A stretch of 64,000 bases of DNA from Bradyrhizobium australiense. Lineage in GTDB: Bacteria > Pseudomonadota > Alphaproteobacteria > Rhizobiales > Xanthobacteraceae. The notes under the pieces are model-generated. The model was not told the origin of the DNA. It made no database searches and saw nothing but the letters and a program-made list of their open reading frames with translations. A program made the position numbers and the translations under genes. Location: contig NZ_JAAVLX010000003.1 in assembly GCF_013114825.1 (NCBI RefSeq), forward strand, positions 248,001-312,000, read 5' to 3'. Position 1 is the first letter of the stretch. Each line of letters opens with the position of its first letter. Positions 42,440 through 52,279 of this stretch are shown here, piece after piece.

Positions 42440-43243
42440 TTAGTCGCTCGCGTCACTCGCAAATGCGCCATGACGTCCTATGCCGGAAGCAAACCGCGTT
42501 GCGCCCAACAGCGTTTCACCTGATGCGATCACTTCCAGCCCGCCGCGCATTTCGTCGGCGATGGCGTCCTCTTCCTCGAGATCCCATTGCCGCAGCGCCG
42601 ATAGCCGATCGGCGCGCAGGCATTTTTGCGGAAAGCGCGCGATCTCCCGCGCCAGCGTAATCGCATGTGTGGTCGCCTCGCCGCGGCCGACGACACGATT
42701 GGCGAGCCCCATGCGCAGCGCCTCCTGCGCGCCGACCGGCCGTCCGGTGAGGATCAGATCGATCGCCTGCGAATGACCGATCAGCCGCGGCAGGCGGATG
42801 GTGCCGAGATCGATCAGCGGCACGCCGAAACGGCGGCAGAAGATGCCGAAGATGGCGTCTTCTGCGACCACGCGCATGTCGGCCCACAGCGCGAGCTCCA
42901 TCCCGCCGGCCACCGCAAAGCCTTCGACGGCGGCAATCACAGGTTTCGACAGCCGCAGCCGGCTCGGTCCCATCGGCGCGATCGAATTGTGGCCGCCGAG
43001 CTCCCGCTTCTTGTTCGGATCGCCCGCCGCCACCGCCTTCAGATCGGCGCCGGCGCAGAAATAGCCGCCGGTGCCGGTGAACACGGCAACGGACGCGCTC
43101 TCGTCGACGTCGAAAGCTAGGAAGGCGTCGTACAGTTTTCGTGCGGTCGTTCCGTCGACCGCGTTGCGGCAATGCGGACGGTTGATGGAAACGATGGTCA
43201 CGGGCCCATCGCGTTCGACGAGCACGGAATTGGCTTCGGTCAT
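42440..43243 (-). CDS. Enoyl-CoA hydratase/isomerase family protein
   Basis: Crotonase-fold protein of 267 aa. The oxyanion-hole segments are AVFTGTGGYFCAGADLK and EGFAVAGGMELAL. The second catalytic Glu position of classical hydratases is occupied by Gly/Val in CRRFGVPLIDLG, so hydratase chemistry is unsure and another crotonase reaction is possible. The ATG at 43243 has GGGAG upstream; the longer frame runs into a repeat. Convergent with gabD. Confidence 0.9.
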   Translation of the reverse strand: MTEANSVLVERDGPVTIVSINRPHCRNAVDGTTARKLYDAFLAFDVDESASVAVFTGTGGYFCAGADLKAVAAGDPNKKRELGGHNSIAPMGPSRLRLSKPVIAAVEGFAVAGGMELALWADMRVVAEDAIFGIFCRRFGVPLIDLGTIRLPRLIGHSQAIDLILTGRPVGAQEALRMGLANRVVGRGEATTHAITLAREIARFPQKCLRADRLSALRQWDLEEEDAIADEMRGGLEVIASGETLLGATRFASGIGRHGAFASDASD

Positions 43244-43315
43244 GGGGCGCTCCCTGTGTTCTTCTGAAAGCCAGCTTCGCATCGAGGACGAAGTTGAAGC
43301 AAGAGATCTGACCGC

Positions 43316-43415
43316 GTCATTGCGAACGAAGCGAAGCAATCCATAGCGCCGCAGCAGAGGAATGGATTCTTTCTTCATGCGGTGCGATGGATTGCTTCGC
43401 TCCGCTTGCAATGAC
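43316..43415. repeat. Palindromic repeat, GCGAAGCAATCCA family, copy 2
   Basis: Arms 43316-43344 and 43387-43415 (GTCATTGCGAACGAAGCGAA and on; ATGGATTGCTTCGC and on) are close inverted copies. Same family as 14361-14439. It lies upstream of the enoyl-CoA hydratase gene. Confidence 0.8.
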
Positions 43416-43577
43416 GGTAAGGTCACTATCCTCCACGATTGTCATCGGCCGGCTTGACCGGGCGGCCCAGTATCCCAGAGGCAGTAGTGAATGAATCGAG
43501 AAGCCGCGGCGTACTGGATCGCCCCGGGCAAGCCGTGCGATGACAGCATGAGAATGGGCAAGGTCGTCGTTGACGGT

Positions 43578-44492
<915 letters not shown>

Positions 44493-44561
44493 CTGGTCAG
44501 GCTTTCGAACAGGCGGCCTCGTGCAAGCGCAAGGCCGCAAATGTGAAAGCGGAGCAATAGC

Positions 44562-45479
44562 TCACTCCGGCAGCGGAATGAACTCATGTTCTTGCGGAAC
44601 GGCTGCAAACCGGCCGGTTTTCCAATCCTGTTTGGCCTGCTCGATCCGCTCCTTGCTGGAGGAGACGAAATTCCACCAGATGTGCCGCGGGCCTTCCAGC
44701 GCATCGCCGCCGAGAAACATCATCCGCACCGGCGTGACCGCCTTCACCGTGATGCGGTCGCCGGGGCGGAAGATCAGGAGCCGCGGCCCCTCGTAGCGCT
44801 CGTTCGCGATCTCGACCTCGCCGTCGACGAGGTAGATCGCACGCTCCTCATGGTCAGGGTCGAGCGGCACGCTGGTCCCGGCCTGCGCCGTCACTTCGGT
44901 GTAGAACCACGGCGACACCATGCTGACCGGCGATTGCACGCCAAAGCCGTGGCCTGCGATGATGCGCGCGGTGAATCCGCTCTCCTTCACGGTCGGCAGC
45001 GCGTCAGCGGCGTAATGCTGGAACGACGGCGCGACCTCTTCAGAGCCCGCCGGAAGCGCGATCCAGCTTTGCAGGCCGAGCATCTTCTGGCCGTCGCGGC
45101 GCTGCACGTCCGGCGTGCGCTCGGAATGCGCGATGCCGCGCCCTGCTGTCATCAGGTTCATGGCACCGGGCTGGATCTCCTGGATGTTGCCCTCGCTGTC
45201 GCGGTGCATGATCGAGCCGTCGAACAGATAGGTGACGGTGGCAAGCCCGATATGCGGATGCGGCCGCACGTCCATGCCCTTACCGGCCATGAACTGAACG
45301 GGGCCGAAATGATCGAAGAAGATGAAGGGACCGACCATCTGCCGCTTGCCATGCGGCAGCGCGCGCCGCACCACAAAGCCGTCGCCGAGATCGCGGGTGC
45401 GCGGCACGATGATGAGATCGAGCGCGTCGCAGCTTTTGGGATCGCCGAGCACGGGATCGTTGGAGGGTTGCCAGCTCAT
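44562..45479 (-). CDS. Pirin family protein (bicupin)
   Basis: A 305-aa protein with the pirin N-terminal cupin: metal-binding HPHIGLATVTYLFDG and AGRGIAHSE supply three His and a Glu. A pirin C-terminal domain follows. The ATG at 45479 is chosen for AAGGAG upstream. Bacterial pirins act as quercetinases or bind metabolic enzymes; the role here is unknown. Followed by purC. Confidence 0.93.
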   Translation of the reverse strand: MSWQPSNDPVLGDPKSCDALDLIIVPRTRDLGDGFVVRRALPHGKRQMVGPFIFFDHFGPVQFMAGKGMDVRPHPHIGLATVTYLFDGSIMHRDSEGNIQEIQPGAMNLMTAGRGIAHSERTPDVQRRDGQKMLGLQSWIALPAGSEEVAPSFQHYAADALPTVKESGFTARIIAGHGFGVQSPVSMVSPWFYTEVTAQAGTSVPLDPDHEERAIYLVDGEVEIANERYEGPRLLIFRPGDRITVKAVTPVRMMFLGGDALEGPRHIWWNFVSSSKERIEQAKQDWKTGRFAAVPQEHEFIPLPE

Positions 45480-45545
45480 GGGGGCTCCTTGATGTTTGCA
45501 GCGATTATAGCAGGTATTTCGGGATCGCGTACAAATGCACAACAC

Positions 45546-45663
45546 GTCGTCCCAGGAACGCGGGGACCCTTACTCCTTGTCCTATTGTTTGGCACCAATG
45601 GCAGCTACTCTCTCCAACAATTGACAACGGTGGCTATGGGTCCCGGCGTTCGAAGGGACGACG
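45546..45663. repeat. Palindromic repeat, CGTCCC..GGGACC family, copy 2
   Basis: The left arm starts GTCGTCCCAGGAACGCGGGG at 45546. The right arm ends GGGTCCCGGCGTTCGAAGGG and ACGACG at 45663. It is a decayed version of the unit at 42321-42435. It ends only 17 bases before the GNAT start, so it could influence that gene's leader. Confidence 0.75.
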
Positions 45664-45680
45664 TAGAGGATGATGAACCA

Positions 45681-46283
45681 ATGATCCCTCCGCTCAAGCC
45701 GGGCGCCAAGCTCTTGAAGGTCTACGGTCCCGTCATCGAGACCGCGCGCCTGATCCTGCGGCCATGGCGCAGCGATGACATTGCCGCGAATACGGCGATG
45801 CTGTCCGATCCCGATACCGCGCGCTTCATCACGCCCGATGGCAAGGCGATCACGACCGAGATCGGCGGCTGGCGCAACGCCGCCGTAATATCGGGACACT
45901 GGGCGCTGTATGGCTTTGGCATGTTCGCCGTCGAGGAAAAATCGAGCCGCCGTTACATCGGCCGCGTCGGGCCGTGGTGCCCACCGGGGTATCCGGGTTT
46001 TGAGGTCGGCTGGGGCATCGACCGCGAATACCGCGGCAAGGGCTACGCGGTGGAAGCGGCGCGGGTATCGATCGACTGGGTGTTCGCCACCTTCGAGATC
46101 GGCGAGATCATTCATTGCATCGAATCCGTCAACGCGCCGTCGCAAGCCGTCGCGCGGCGATTGGGAGCGAGGAGGGATGGCGAAATTGATCTATTCGGCA
46201 AGATCAATGAGCGATGGGTGACGTCGCGCGATCGCTGGAAGGGCTCATCGGCGGAAATTGAACCATGGAACGATTCCCATTAG
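45681..46283 (+). CDS. GNAT-family N-acetyltransferase (RimJ/RimL type)
   Basis: A 200-aa acetyltransferase. Opening TARLILRPWRSDDIAANTAM, central FEVGWGIDREYRGKGYAVEA with the acetyl-CoA loop RGKGYA, and VNAPSQAVARRLGAR are typical of the RimJ/RimL group. The longer in-frame stretch upstream passes through the palindromic repeat and the pirin promoter and is not used. Substrate unknown. Confidence 0.92.
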   Translation: MIPPLKPGAKLLKVYGPVIETARLILRPWRSDDIAANTAMLSDPDTARFITPDGKAITTEIGGWRNAAVISGHWALYGFGMFAVEEKSSRRYIGRVGPWCPPGYPGFEVGWGIDREYRGKGYAVEAARVSIDWVFATFEIGEIIHCIESVNAPSQAVARRLGARRDGEIDLFGKINERWVTSRDRWKGSSAEIEPWNDSH

Positions 46284-46323
46284 ATTGATCGTGCGGGGAT
46301 GACCTGCGCGAACGGACCACCCG

Positions 46324-47388
46324 ATGCTGCTAACCACCTTCGACATCGCGTTGCGCGGCGCCACCGTGGCGCTGCTCCTGGTTTTGGCGGCATTGCTGTT
46401 TCGCGGTTTTGGAACGGTGCTGGCCGGACGGCTCGCTGCGGCCCTTGCGTTGGGATCGGCGGCGCATGCCGTGATCTCTTCGATCGGCGTGACATCGAAG
46501 GTACATCCGGCGCTTGCGCCTGTGATCGCGTTGTCGACCGGCAATGCCGTAGTCTTCTGGCTGTTTACGCGCGCGCTGTTTGAGGAGACGTTCAAATTGC
46601 GCTGGTGGCACGCGCTGGTCTGGGCGGCGGTCGCGGCTTTCAGTTTCGTCAACTGCATGTGGCTGGTGCCCGCATCCGGCGTGCAGTTCTCCATCATCGC
46701 GATCAACCTGCTCGCGCTCGGCTTCATCGTGCTGGCCGTCGTGCAGACCATCGCGTCCTGGTCGGCCGATCTGGTCGAGGGCCGGCGCCGCGTCCGCGTC
46801 TTCATCGTCAGCGCGGCGGCGCTGTATGGCGGCCTGAATGCGGTGCTGCAGATAGCGCTGTCCGGCAGCGGCGCCGCGGAGATTGCCAACACGCTGAATT
46901 CGGCGACGTTCGCCGCCGTGGTCGCGGTCATCGCGATTGCGATGATGCGGGTCGATGGCGCCGATCTGTTCCCGGCCGCACCTGTCGTCCAGCCGGATTC
47001 AATCGAGGCGGCAGCCGCCGTCGAAGCCAGCGCCGCCGATCAAAAACTCATCGACGCACTGATGCGGCTGATGGCTGACGAGCGCATCTATCGCCACGAC
47101 AACATCACCATCGGCACGCTGGCAACCAAACTCGGCATTCCCGAATACCGGCTGCGGCGGCTGATCAACCAGCGGCTCGGTTACCGCAACTTCAATGTCT
47201 TCCTCAACGAGCACCGGATCGCGGAGGCGAAGGCGGCGCTGGCCGATCCAAGCCAGGCCGAGGTCCCCGTCATTACCATCGCGATGGACGCGGGCTTCCA
47301 GTCGCTCGGTCCGTTCAACCGCGCCTTCAAGACCATCACAGGCGTCACGCCGACCGAATATCGCCGGCTCAAGGCGACTGCGGCCTAG
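46324..47388 (+). CDS. Membrane-anchored AraC-family transcriptional regulator
   Basis: A 354-aa protein whose first 220 residues hold about six or seven hydrophobic helices (for example TVALLLVLAALLFRGFG and FSIIAINLLALGFIVLAVV). An AraC-type double HTH follows at about 245-350 (ITIGTLATKLGIPEYRLRRL and TIAMDAGFQSLGPFNRAFK). DNA binding from the membrane is implied, presumably in response to an envelope or small-molecule signal. The neighbouring serine hydrolase 149 bases downstream is a possible target (inference). Confidence 0.93.
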   Translation: MLLTTFDIALRGATVALLLVLAALLFRGFGTVLAGRLAAALALGSAAHAVISSIGVTSKVHPALAPVIALSTGNAVVFWLFTRALFEETFKLRWWHALVWAAVAAFSFVNCMWLVPASGVQFSIIAINLLALGFIVLAVVQTIASWSADLVEGRRRVRVFIVSAAALYGGLNAVLQIALSGSGAAEIANTLNSATFAAVVAVIAIAMMRVDGADLFPAAPVVQPDSIEAAAAVEASAADQKLIDALMRLMADERIYRHDNITIGTLATKLGIPEYRLRRLINQRLGYRNFNVFLNEHRIAEAKAALADPSQAEVPVITIAMDAGFQSLGPFNRAFKTITGVTPTEYRRLKATAA

Positions 47389-47536
47389 ACCGCATCGTAC
47401 TGGTATTGCTGGGTAATTTTGGAATCGGCGAGGCGCATGGAGCATTCGGCCTGCGCGCATTCCAAATCCGGCGAGCGGCGGCGAGCCGCTTCGTCAAGAT
47501 CCCCGGCACGCGCTGATGCGTCATGCCGGAGGTCTC

Positions 47537-48967
47537 GTGACCAGTCGAAATCTCATCCTCATCCTCGCCGCCACAACCGCCCTCAGCGCGCTCGCGCTCT
47601 CTGCCGCCCGCGCCCGCGACGTGCCGAAGGTCGCGACCGGCTTCGTCGCCAATGTGCTCTGCACCGAGACCTTCGTTTCCGGCCTCGATCCGGCGCGGGT
47701 ATTCGCCGAGACCACGTCCGCGATGCCGGGCGCCGGCCTGATCGCCTGGGCGCTCGATTATCGGCTAGATCATGCGCGCAAGGACGTCACGGTGACGCTG
47801 TTCGGGCTGGACCGGAGTCGCGCCGTCTACCGCGGCGAAGGGCTCGGCTGCTATCTCGATCACGGCGGTGCCGTCGTTGACATTGTGTTGCCGCCGTCGG
47901 AGGCGAAGCCGGCGCTGTTGCCGGAGATTGGCGGGCCGTCGATCGTGCTGCCGCAAACGCCGCAACTGGCTCTGGCACTCGACCGCGCCTTCGCCGAGCC
48001 GGACAAGTCGACGCCGCGCAACACCCGCGCTGTCGTGGTCCTGAAGGAGGGGCGCATCGTGGCCGAACGCTATGCCGAGGGCATCGGCATCGAGACGCCG
48101 GTGCTCGGCTTCTCCGCCACCAAATCGGTCGTCTCGGCGTTGGCCGGCATCCTCGTGCGCAAGCGAGTGCTGAAGCTTCATGAGCCCGTGCCGATCGCCG
48201 CGTGGCAAAAGCCTGATGACCCAAGGCGTGCCATCACGCCCGATCATCTGCTGCGGCACACCGCGGGGCTAAAGCTCGGCAGTTCGCTACAGGCGTCGCT
48301 GGCATCCGCGCTCGAGCCGGTCAATCGCATGAAATTCATGGAGCCTGACATGGCCGCCTATGCTGCGAGCATGCCGCTGGAGTCGATGCCGGGAGCGGCG
48401 TGGAACTACCACGATGGCAATACCATCATCCTCGCGCTTCTGATCCGTCAGGTCACCGGCGGCAGCGCGGCCAGCATGATGAGCTTTGCGCGGCAGGAAT
48501 TGTTCGAGCCACTTGGCATGCGCAACGTAACGCTCGAATTCGACGCCTTGGGCAATGCGGAAGGATCGAGCCAGTTGCTCGCCAGCGCGCGTGACTGGGC
48601 GCGCTTCGGCCAGCTCTATCTGAATGATGGCTTGGCCGGTGGAAAACGTATCCTGCCCGAAGGCTGGGTGAAATATGCGGCGACGCCGACGCCGAACGCC
48701 TGGGTCGGCCAGGGCGCCGGCTTCTGGACCAATCAGGGCGATAGCTTTGGCGCAACCTATCGCACCGAGCGCGGCTGGCCGCGCGACGCCATCTTCGCCA
48801 AGGGCACGCTCGGGCAATATGTGATCATCGTGCCCTCCGAACGGCTGGTCATCGTCCGGCTCGGGCGCTCACCGAACGGGCCGCCGGAAGCCGACGGCGT
48901 ATTCGAACTCGTGCGCGATGTCGTCGCGGCGACCGGCAGCAAGGGAAAGCTGGCGGGCGGCGACTGA
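47537..48967 (+). CDS. Exported serine hydrolase, beta-lactamase fold
   Basis: A 476-aa protein with a signal peptide (SRNLILILAATTALSALAL, cleavage near ARA). Nucleophile Ser193 and Lys196 lie in GFSATKS. Tyr291 in WNYHDGNTI and the preceding LLRHTAGL are typical of the beta-lactamase/6-aminohexanoate-dimer hydrolase group. The GTG at 47537 is preferred over the ATG at 47516 because GGAGG lies five bases ahead and the signal peptide then starts cleanly. Substrate unknown. It is followed by a palindromic repeat. Confidence 0.9.
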   Translation: MTSRNLILILAATTALSALALSAARARDVPKVATGFVANVLCTETFVSGLDPARVFAETTSAMPGAGLIAWALDYRLDHARKDVTVTLFGLDRSRAVYRGEGLGCYLDHGGAVVDIVLPPSEAKPALLPEIGGPSIVLPQTPQLALALDRAFAEPDKSTPRNTRAVVVLKEGRIVAERYAEGIGIETPVLGFSATKSVVSALAGILVRKRVLKLHEPVPIAAWQKPDDPRRAITPDHLLRHTAGLKLGSSLQASLASALEPVNRMKFMEPDMAAYAASMPLESMPGAAWNYHDGNTIILALLIRQVTGGSAASMMSFARQELFEPLGMRNVTLEFDALGNAEGSSQLLASARDWARFGQLYLNDGLAGGKRILPEGWVKYAATPTPNAWVGQGAGFWTNQGDSFGATYRTERGWPRDAIFAKGTLGQYVIIVPSERLVIVRLGRSPNGPPEADGVFELVRDVVAATGSKGKLAGGD

Positions 48968-48991
48968 TCAATGTGAGGCGGTGCCGCTTCT

Positions 48992-49077
48992 CCCTCTCCC
49001 CGATCTTCGCGGGGAGAGGGTGGGGTGAGGGGCTCTCGCCGCGAGCAGAGAGCGTCGAGAGACCTGTACCCCTCACC
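48992..49077. repeat. Palindromic repeat, CTCTCCC..GGGAGAGG family, copy 2
   Basis: A perfect hairpin, CCCTCTCCCC / GGGGAGAGGG (48992-49001 and 49011-49020), is followed by GGTGAGGGG / CCCCTCACC (49024-49032 and 49069-49077). It lies between convergent genes and resembles 38551-38677 in sequence and setting. Confidence 0.8.
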
Positions 49078-49137
49078 CGGCGCTACGCGCCGAACTCTCG
49101 CCGCAAGCGGGGCGAGGTTGGTCGATGCATGCGGCAG

Positions 49138-50508
49138 CTACTGCCGCCCCAATTGCGTGGCCTTCTCGACGCGATCGAATCGCTCCAGCGACAAGATCGC
49201 GTCAGCGAGCTGATCGGCGCGGCCGTTCAGCACGGGGCGGGCGAGCGTGAGGAATTTTTGCTGCATCGCCTGCGCGTCCGGAAACGTATCCGGCTCGCCG
49301 GAAGGATCGGCATGAAGCCGCTCATGCACGCCGTCGTCGGTGGTGATCGAGACGCGTGCGCCGAAGGGATGGGTACGGCCGATCTCGAGGCGATCGTCCT
49401 GCACCACGTCGAACTTGTCCGCGAGCGCATTGACCGCGGCGTCGCCGAGCCGCTCATAGTCGTCCCAGCCGAAACGGCCCTGGTCGAGTGCCAGCGCGCC
49501 GGTGAAGAACATCGAGAACTGTCCGCCGACGATCGAGGTCGGATGCCGCTTGGTGGCGGCGTCGCCGGTCAGCGTAATGCCGTTGCGGTGCAGGCCGATC
49601 TCGACCCGCTTGATCTGGTCCGGCGTCAGATTGTGCTCGCGGCGCATCGCGATCAGCGCATCGAGCGCGGCATGGGTATAGCGGCAACTCGGATAGGGCT
49701 TCACGCCAATTCGCAGCGTCTCATAGGTTTTGCCCAGGCCGGCCGTGGCCTTGTCGGGATGGGCGTCGTCGCTGTAGCCGATGAGGAGGCCATGCTTGCC
49801 CTCAACCGACTCGGTCGAGCCGACAAAATTGTTGCGTGCCAGGGTGGCGGCAATCACGCCGTTCATCGCGGCGGCGCCGACCTGGTAGCGCTTGTTCCAG
49901 GCGCCGTTAACGAGGAACTGCAGCGAGCCCGCGGCTTGGCTGCCGGAAACGCCGAAGGCGGAAATGATCTGGTCCTTCGAGAGGCCGAACAACCTCCCTG
50001 CCGCGGCTGCCGCACCATAAGTTCCCGCCGTTGCGGTCGGATGAAAGCCGCGCGCATAATGCGAGGTCGGATCGAGCGCGTTGCCGAGGCGGCAGCAGAC
50101 TTCATAGCCGGCCACGATCGCGGTCAGTACGTCGCGCCCGGATGCATCGACCATTTCGCCGACCGCGAACGCCGCCGGCACCACGGGCGCGCTCGGATGC
50201 AGCGAGGAGTCCGCATGCGTGTCGTCGAAATCAAGGGAATGGCCGAGCGCGCCGTTGAGCAGCGCAGCAACCGCGGGCGTCCAGGTCTTCGCGTCCCCGA
50301 ACACGGTGGCTTCGCCCTTGCCGTCGAGCGCCAGCGCTTCCAGCATCTTCAGCAGCGAGGGCGTGGATTCGGCATCGCGCCGCGCCCGGATCGCGCTGCC
50401 GAGAAAATCCAGCGTCAGCACCTTGGCGCGCTCCAGCACCTCCGGCGGGATGTCGGCAAATTTCAGGTCGGCGACATAGGCTGCGAGCGTTGCGGTTTCG
50501 TGGGCCAT
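49138..50508 (-). CDS. MmgE/PrpD family protein
   Basis: A 456-aa member of the 2-methylcitrate dehydratase fold group. Recognisable parts are LTLDFLGSAI, NGALGHSLDFDDTHADSSLH, the HPTATAGTYGAAAAAGRLFG region and KPYPSCRYTHAALDAL. The family includes PrpD and the isomerase Cis-aconitate decarboxylase. No prpB/prpC is near, so the substrate is open. A single gene, divergent from FUSC. Confidence 0.93.
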   Translation of the reverse strand: MAHETATLAAYVADLKFADIPPEVLERAKVLTLDFLGSAIRARRDAESTPSLLKMLEALALDGKGEATVFGDAKTWTPAVAALLNGALGHSLDFDDTHADSSLHPSAPVVPAAFAVGEMVDASGRDVLTAIVAGYEVCCRLGNALDPTSHYARGFHPTATAGTYGAAAAAGRLFGLSKDQIISAFGVSGSQAAGSLQFLVNGAWNKRYQVGAAAMNGVIAATLARNNFVGSTESVEGKHGLLIGYSDDAHPDKATAGLGKTYETLRIGVKPYPSCRYTHAALDALIAMRREHNLTPDQIKRVEIGLHRNGITLTGDAATKRHPTSIVGGQFSMFFTGALALDQGRFGWDDYERLGDAAVNALADKFDVVQDDRLEIGRTHPFGARVSITTDDGVHERLHADPSGEPDTFPDAQAMQQKFLTLARPVLNGRADQLADAILSLERFDRVEKATQLGRQ

Positions 50509-50628
50509 CGTGTTTCCTCGTTTTGCCGGGCAGGGTAGGCGGGCTGAATTGACCTTTCAAGCCGCCTCCCGTCGCGGCACCAGCCGTGCCTGGCGTCGTC
50601 TAGCACAGACGCGGTGGTAGATTCCGGA

Positions 50629-51756
50629 ATGCAATGCATGATGGCCTTCGCAAAACGCATGCTTGGAGCGCTCCGGGCGCGGAAGACGCAATTGGCGCTC
50701 GCGGTCAGACTCGCCGTCGCCGCGGTCGCGGCCTATGCGATCGCCAAAGCGCTGCATCTGATGCTGCCGCTATGGGCGGTGCTGACCGCGCTGATCGTCA
50801 CCCAGATGAGCGTCGGCCGGTCGCTGAAGGCGACCCGCGATTACATGCTCGGTACCGTCGGCGGCGCGGTCTATGGCGGCGCAATCGCGGCACTGATCCC
50901 GCACTCCGGCGAGGGTGGGTTGCTGGCGCTACTGGTACTCGCGGTGGCGCCGATGGCTTTCATCGGCGCCATCAATCCCAGCCTGAGCGCCGCCACGGTG
51001 ACGGCTGTGATCGTGTTGCTGGTGCCGGCCATGAACCACGCCAATCCGCTCGATTCCACGATTGACAGGCTGTTCGAAGTGACCGTCGGCGCGATCACCG
51101 GGCTTGTTGTCTCATTCCTGGTGCTGCCATCGCGGGCGGTCAGTCAGATCCGCATCAACGCGGCGCAGATTCTGGAACTGTTGGCGGCCGCATTCGCCGA
51201 ACTGCTCGCGGGGCTGACGCGCGGGCTCGACAATGACGCCCTGCACCGTATCCAGGATGGTATCGGCACGGCGCTGGCCAACCTCCATGCCACCGGTCTG
51301 GAAGCCGAGCGCGAGCGCGCGGCGCACCTGTCGTCGGGACCGGACACCGGCCCCTTGCTGCGCACCATCCAGCGCCTGCGCCATGACGTCGTGATGATCG
51401 GCCGCGCCAGCGTGGTGCCACTGCCTGCCAACGTGCAGGCAAGGCTGGCGCGACCGCTATCCGATGTCAGCAAGGCGATCGTCGACTATATGCGCGCAGC
51501 GGCCGCCTGCTTACGGAGCGGCAGTGGCACAGTTGACATTCGGCCCGTCGATGTGTCGCTGCAGGCCTATGCTGCCGAGGTCGGCGCGTTGCGGAGCGAG
51601 GGCCTGATCCGCGGCGTGCCCGTTGACGTCGCCGAGCGATTTTTCGCGCTGGGATTTTCGCTGGAGCAGATGCGGCAGAATCTGAACGATCTCGATCGCT
51701 GCCGCGCCGACTGGGGCGAGAAGTCGGCAGCGAAGCCGTCGGGCGCGAAGCCCTAG
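50629..51756 (+). CDS. FUSC-family membrane protein
   Basis: About 375 aa. The N-terminal half has six hydrophobic helices with the FUSC pattern (LPLWAVLTALIVTQMSVGRS, YMLGTVGGAVYGGAIAAL), related to fusaric-acid resistance and aromatic acid exporters. The cytoplasmic C-terminal half is helical. Start uncertain: GTG 50614, ATG 50629 or ATG 50638/50641 are all in frame without a strong ribosome site. No membrane-fusion partner lies next to it, so transport by this gene alone is unproven. Confidence 0.87.
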   Translation: MQCMMAFAKRMLGALRARKTQLALAVRLAVAAVAAYAIAKALHLMLPLWAVLTALIVTQMSVGRSLKATRDYMLGTVGGAVYGGAIAALIPHSGEGGLLALLVLAVAPMAFIGAINPSLSAATVTAVIVLLVPAMNHANPLDSTIDRLFEVTVGAITGLVVSFLVLPSRAVSQIRINAAQILELLAAAFAELLAGLTRGLDNDALHRIQDGIGTALANLHATGLEAERERAAHLSSGPDTGPLLRTIQRLRHDVVMIGRASVVPLPANVQARLARPLSDVSKAIVDYMRAAAACLRSGSGTVDIRPVDVSLQAYAAEVGALRSEGLIRGVPVDVAERFFALGFSLEQMRQNLNDLDRCRADWGEKSAAKPSGAKP

Positions 51757-51805
51757 CGGCCAACAAACCCTGCCGCTTCGCCGCTGCCGCTCCCCGTAAT
51801 GACGT

Positions 51806-52279
51806 TCAGGCCGCAACTTGCCGCAGCAGGGCCGGCACGATCAGCCGGTGAAACGGCATGATGATCGCCAGATAAGTGCGACCGAGCCAGTTGTGCGTCT
51901 TGACCAGCGTCGTGACAGTAACCTGCCTGACGCTGCCCGGCGCCGTAACGTCGACCACAACGCGAAAGTCGAGATGGCGGTCGTTGAAGCCGGCAATGAG
52001 ACGATTGGACGTTTCGCTCACGACGGGAAAGATCCCGATCATGTCGCGCGGAGCGTTCGGATTGGCACCCGATGTTTTCAGTCCAAGCGGAGCGACCAGG
52101 AGATTGCGCAGCGACAACAGCGCCTCGGCCCATCGCGGCTGACGCGCCATCATCCGCTCGGCGGCACGGCGCGCATCGAGTTCGTGGTCCTTGATTTCAA
52201 TTTGGAAGGCGTCGGCAAATTGCGCGCCGGCCAGCAGCGTGGCGGCGTCAACGAAAGGCGTGATTTCGCGGACGTTCAT
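51806..52279 (-). CDS. DUF2867 domain protein
   Basis: A 157-aa protein of unknown function. Typical stretches are FADAFQIEIKDHELDA, NDRHLDFRVVVDV and HNWLGRTYLAIIMPFHRLIV, the last a hydrophobic C-terminal segment. The ATG at 52279 overlaps the MATE stop by four bases, so the two are co-translated. DUF2867 is often found at the end of larger SDR proteins; here it is free-standing. It might assist the MATE exporter, but that rests on gene order only. Confidence 0.85.
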   Translation of the reverse strand: MNVREITPFVDAATLLAGAQFADAFQIEIKDHELDARRAAERMMARQPRWAEALLSLRNLLVAPLGLKTSGANPNAPRDMIGIFPVVSETSNRLIAGFNDRHLDFRVVVDVTAPGSVRQVTVTTLVKTHNWLGRTYLAIIMPFHRLIVPALLRQVAA

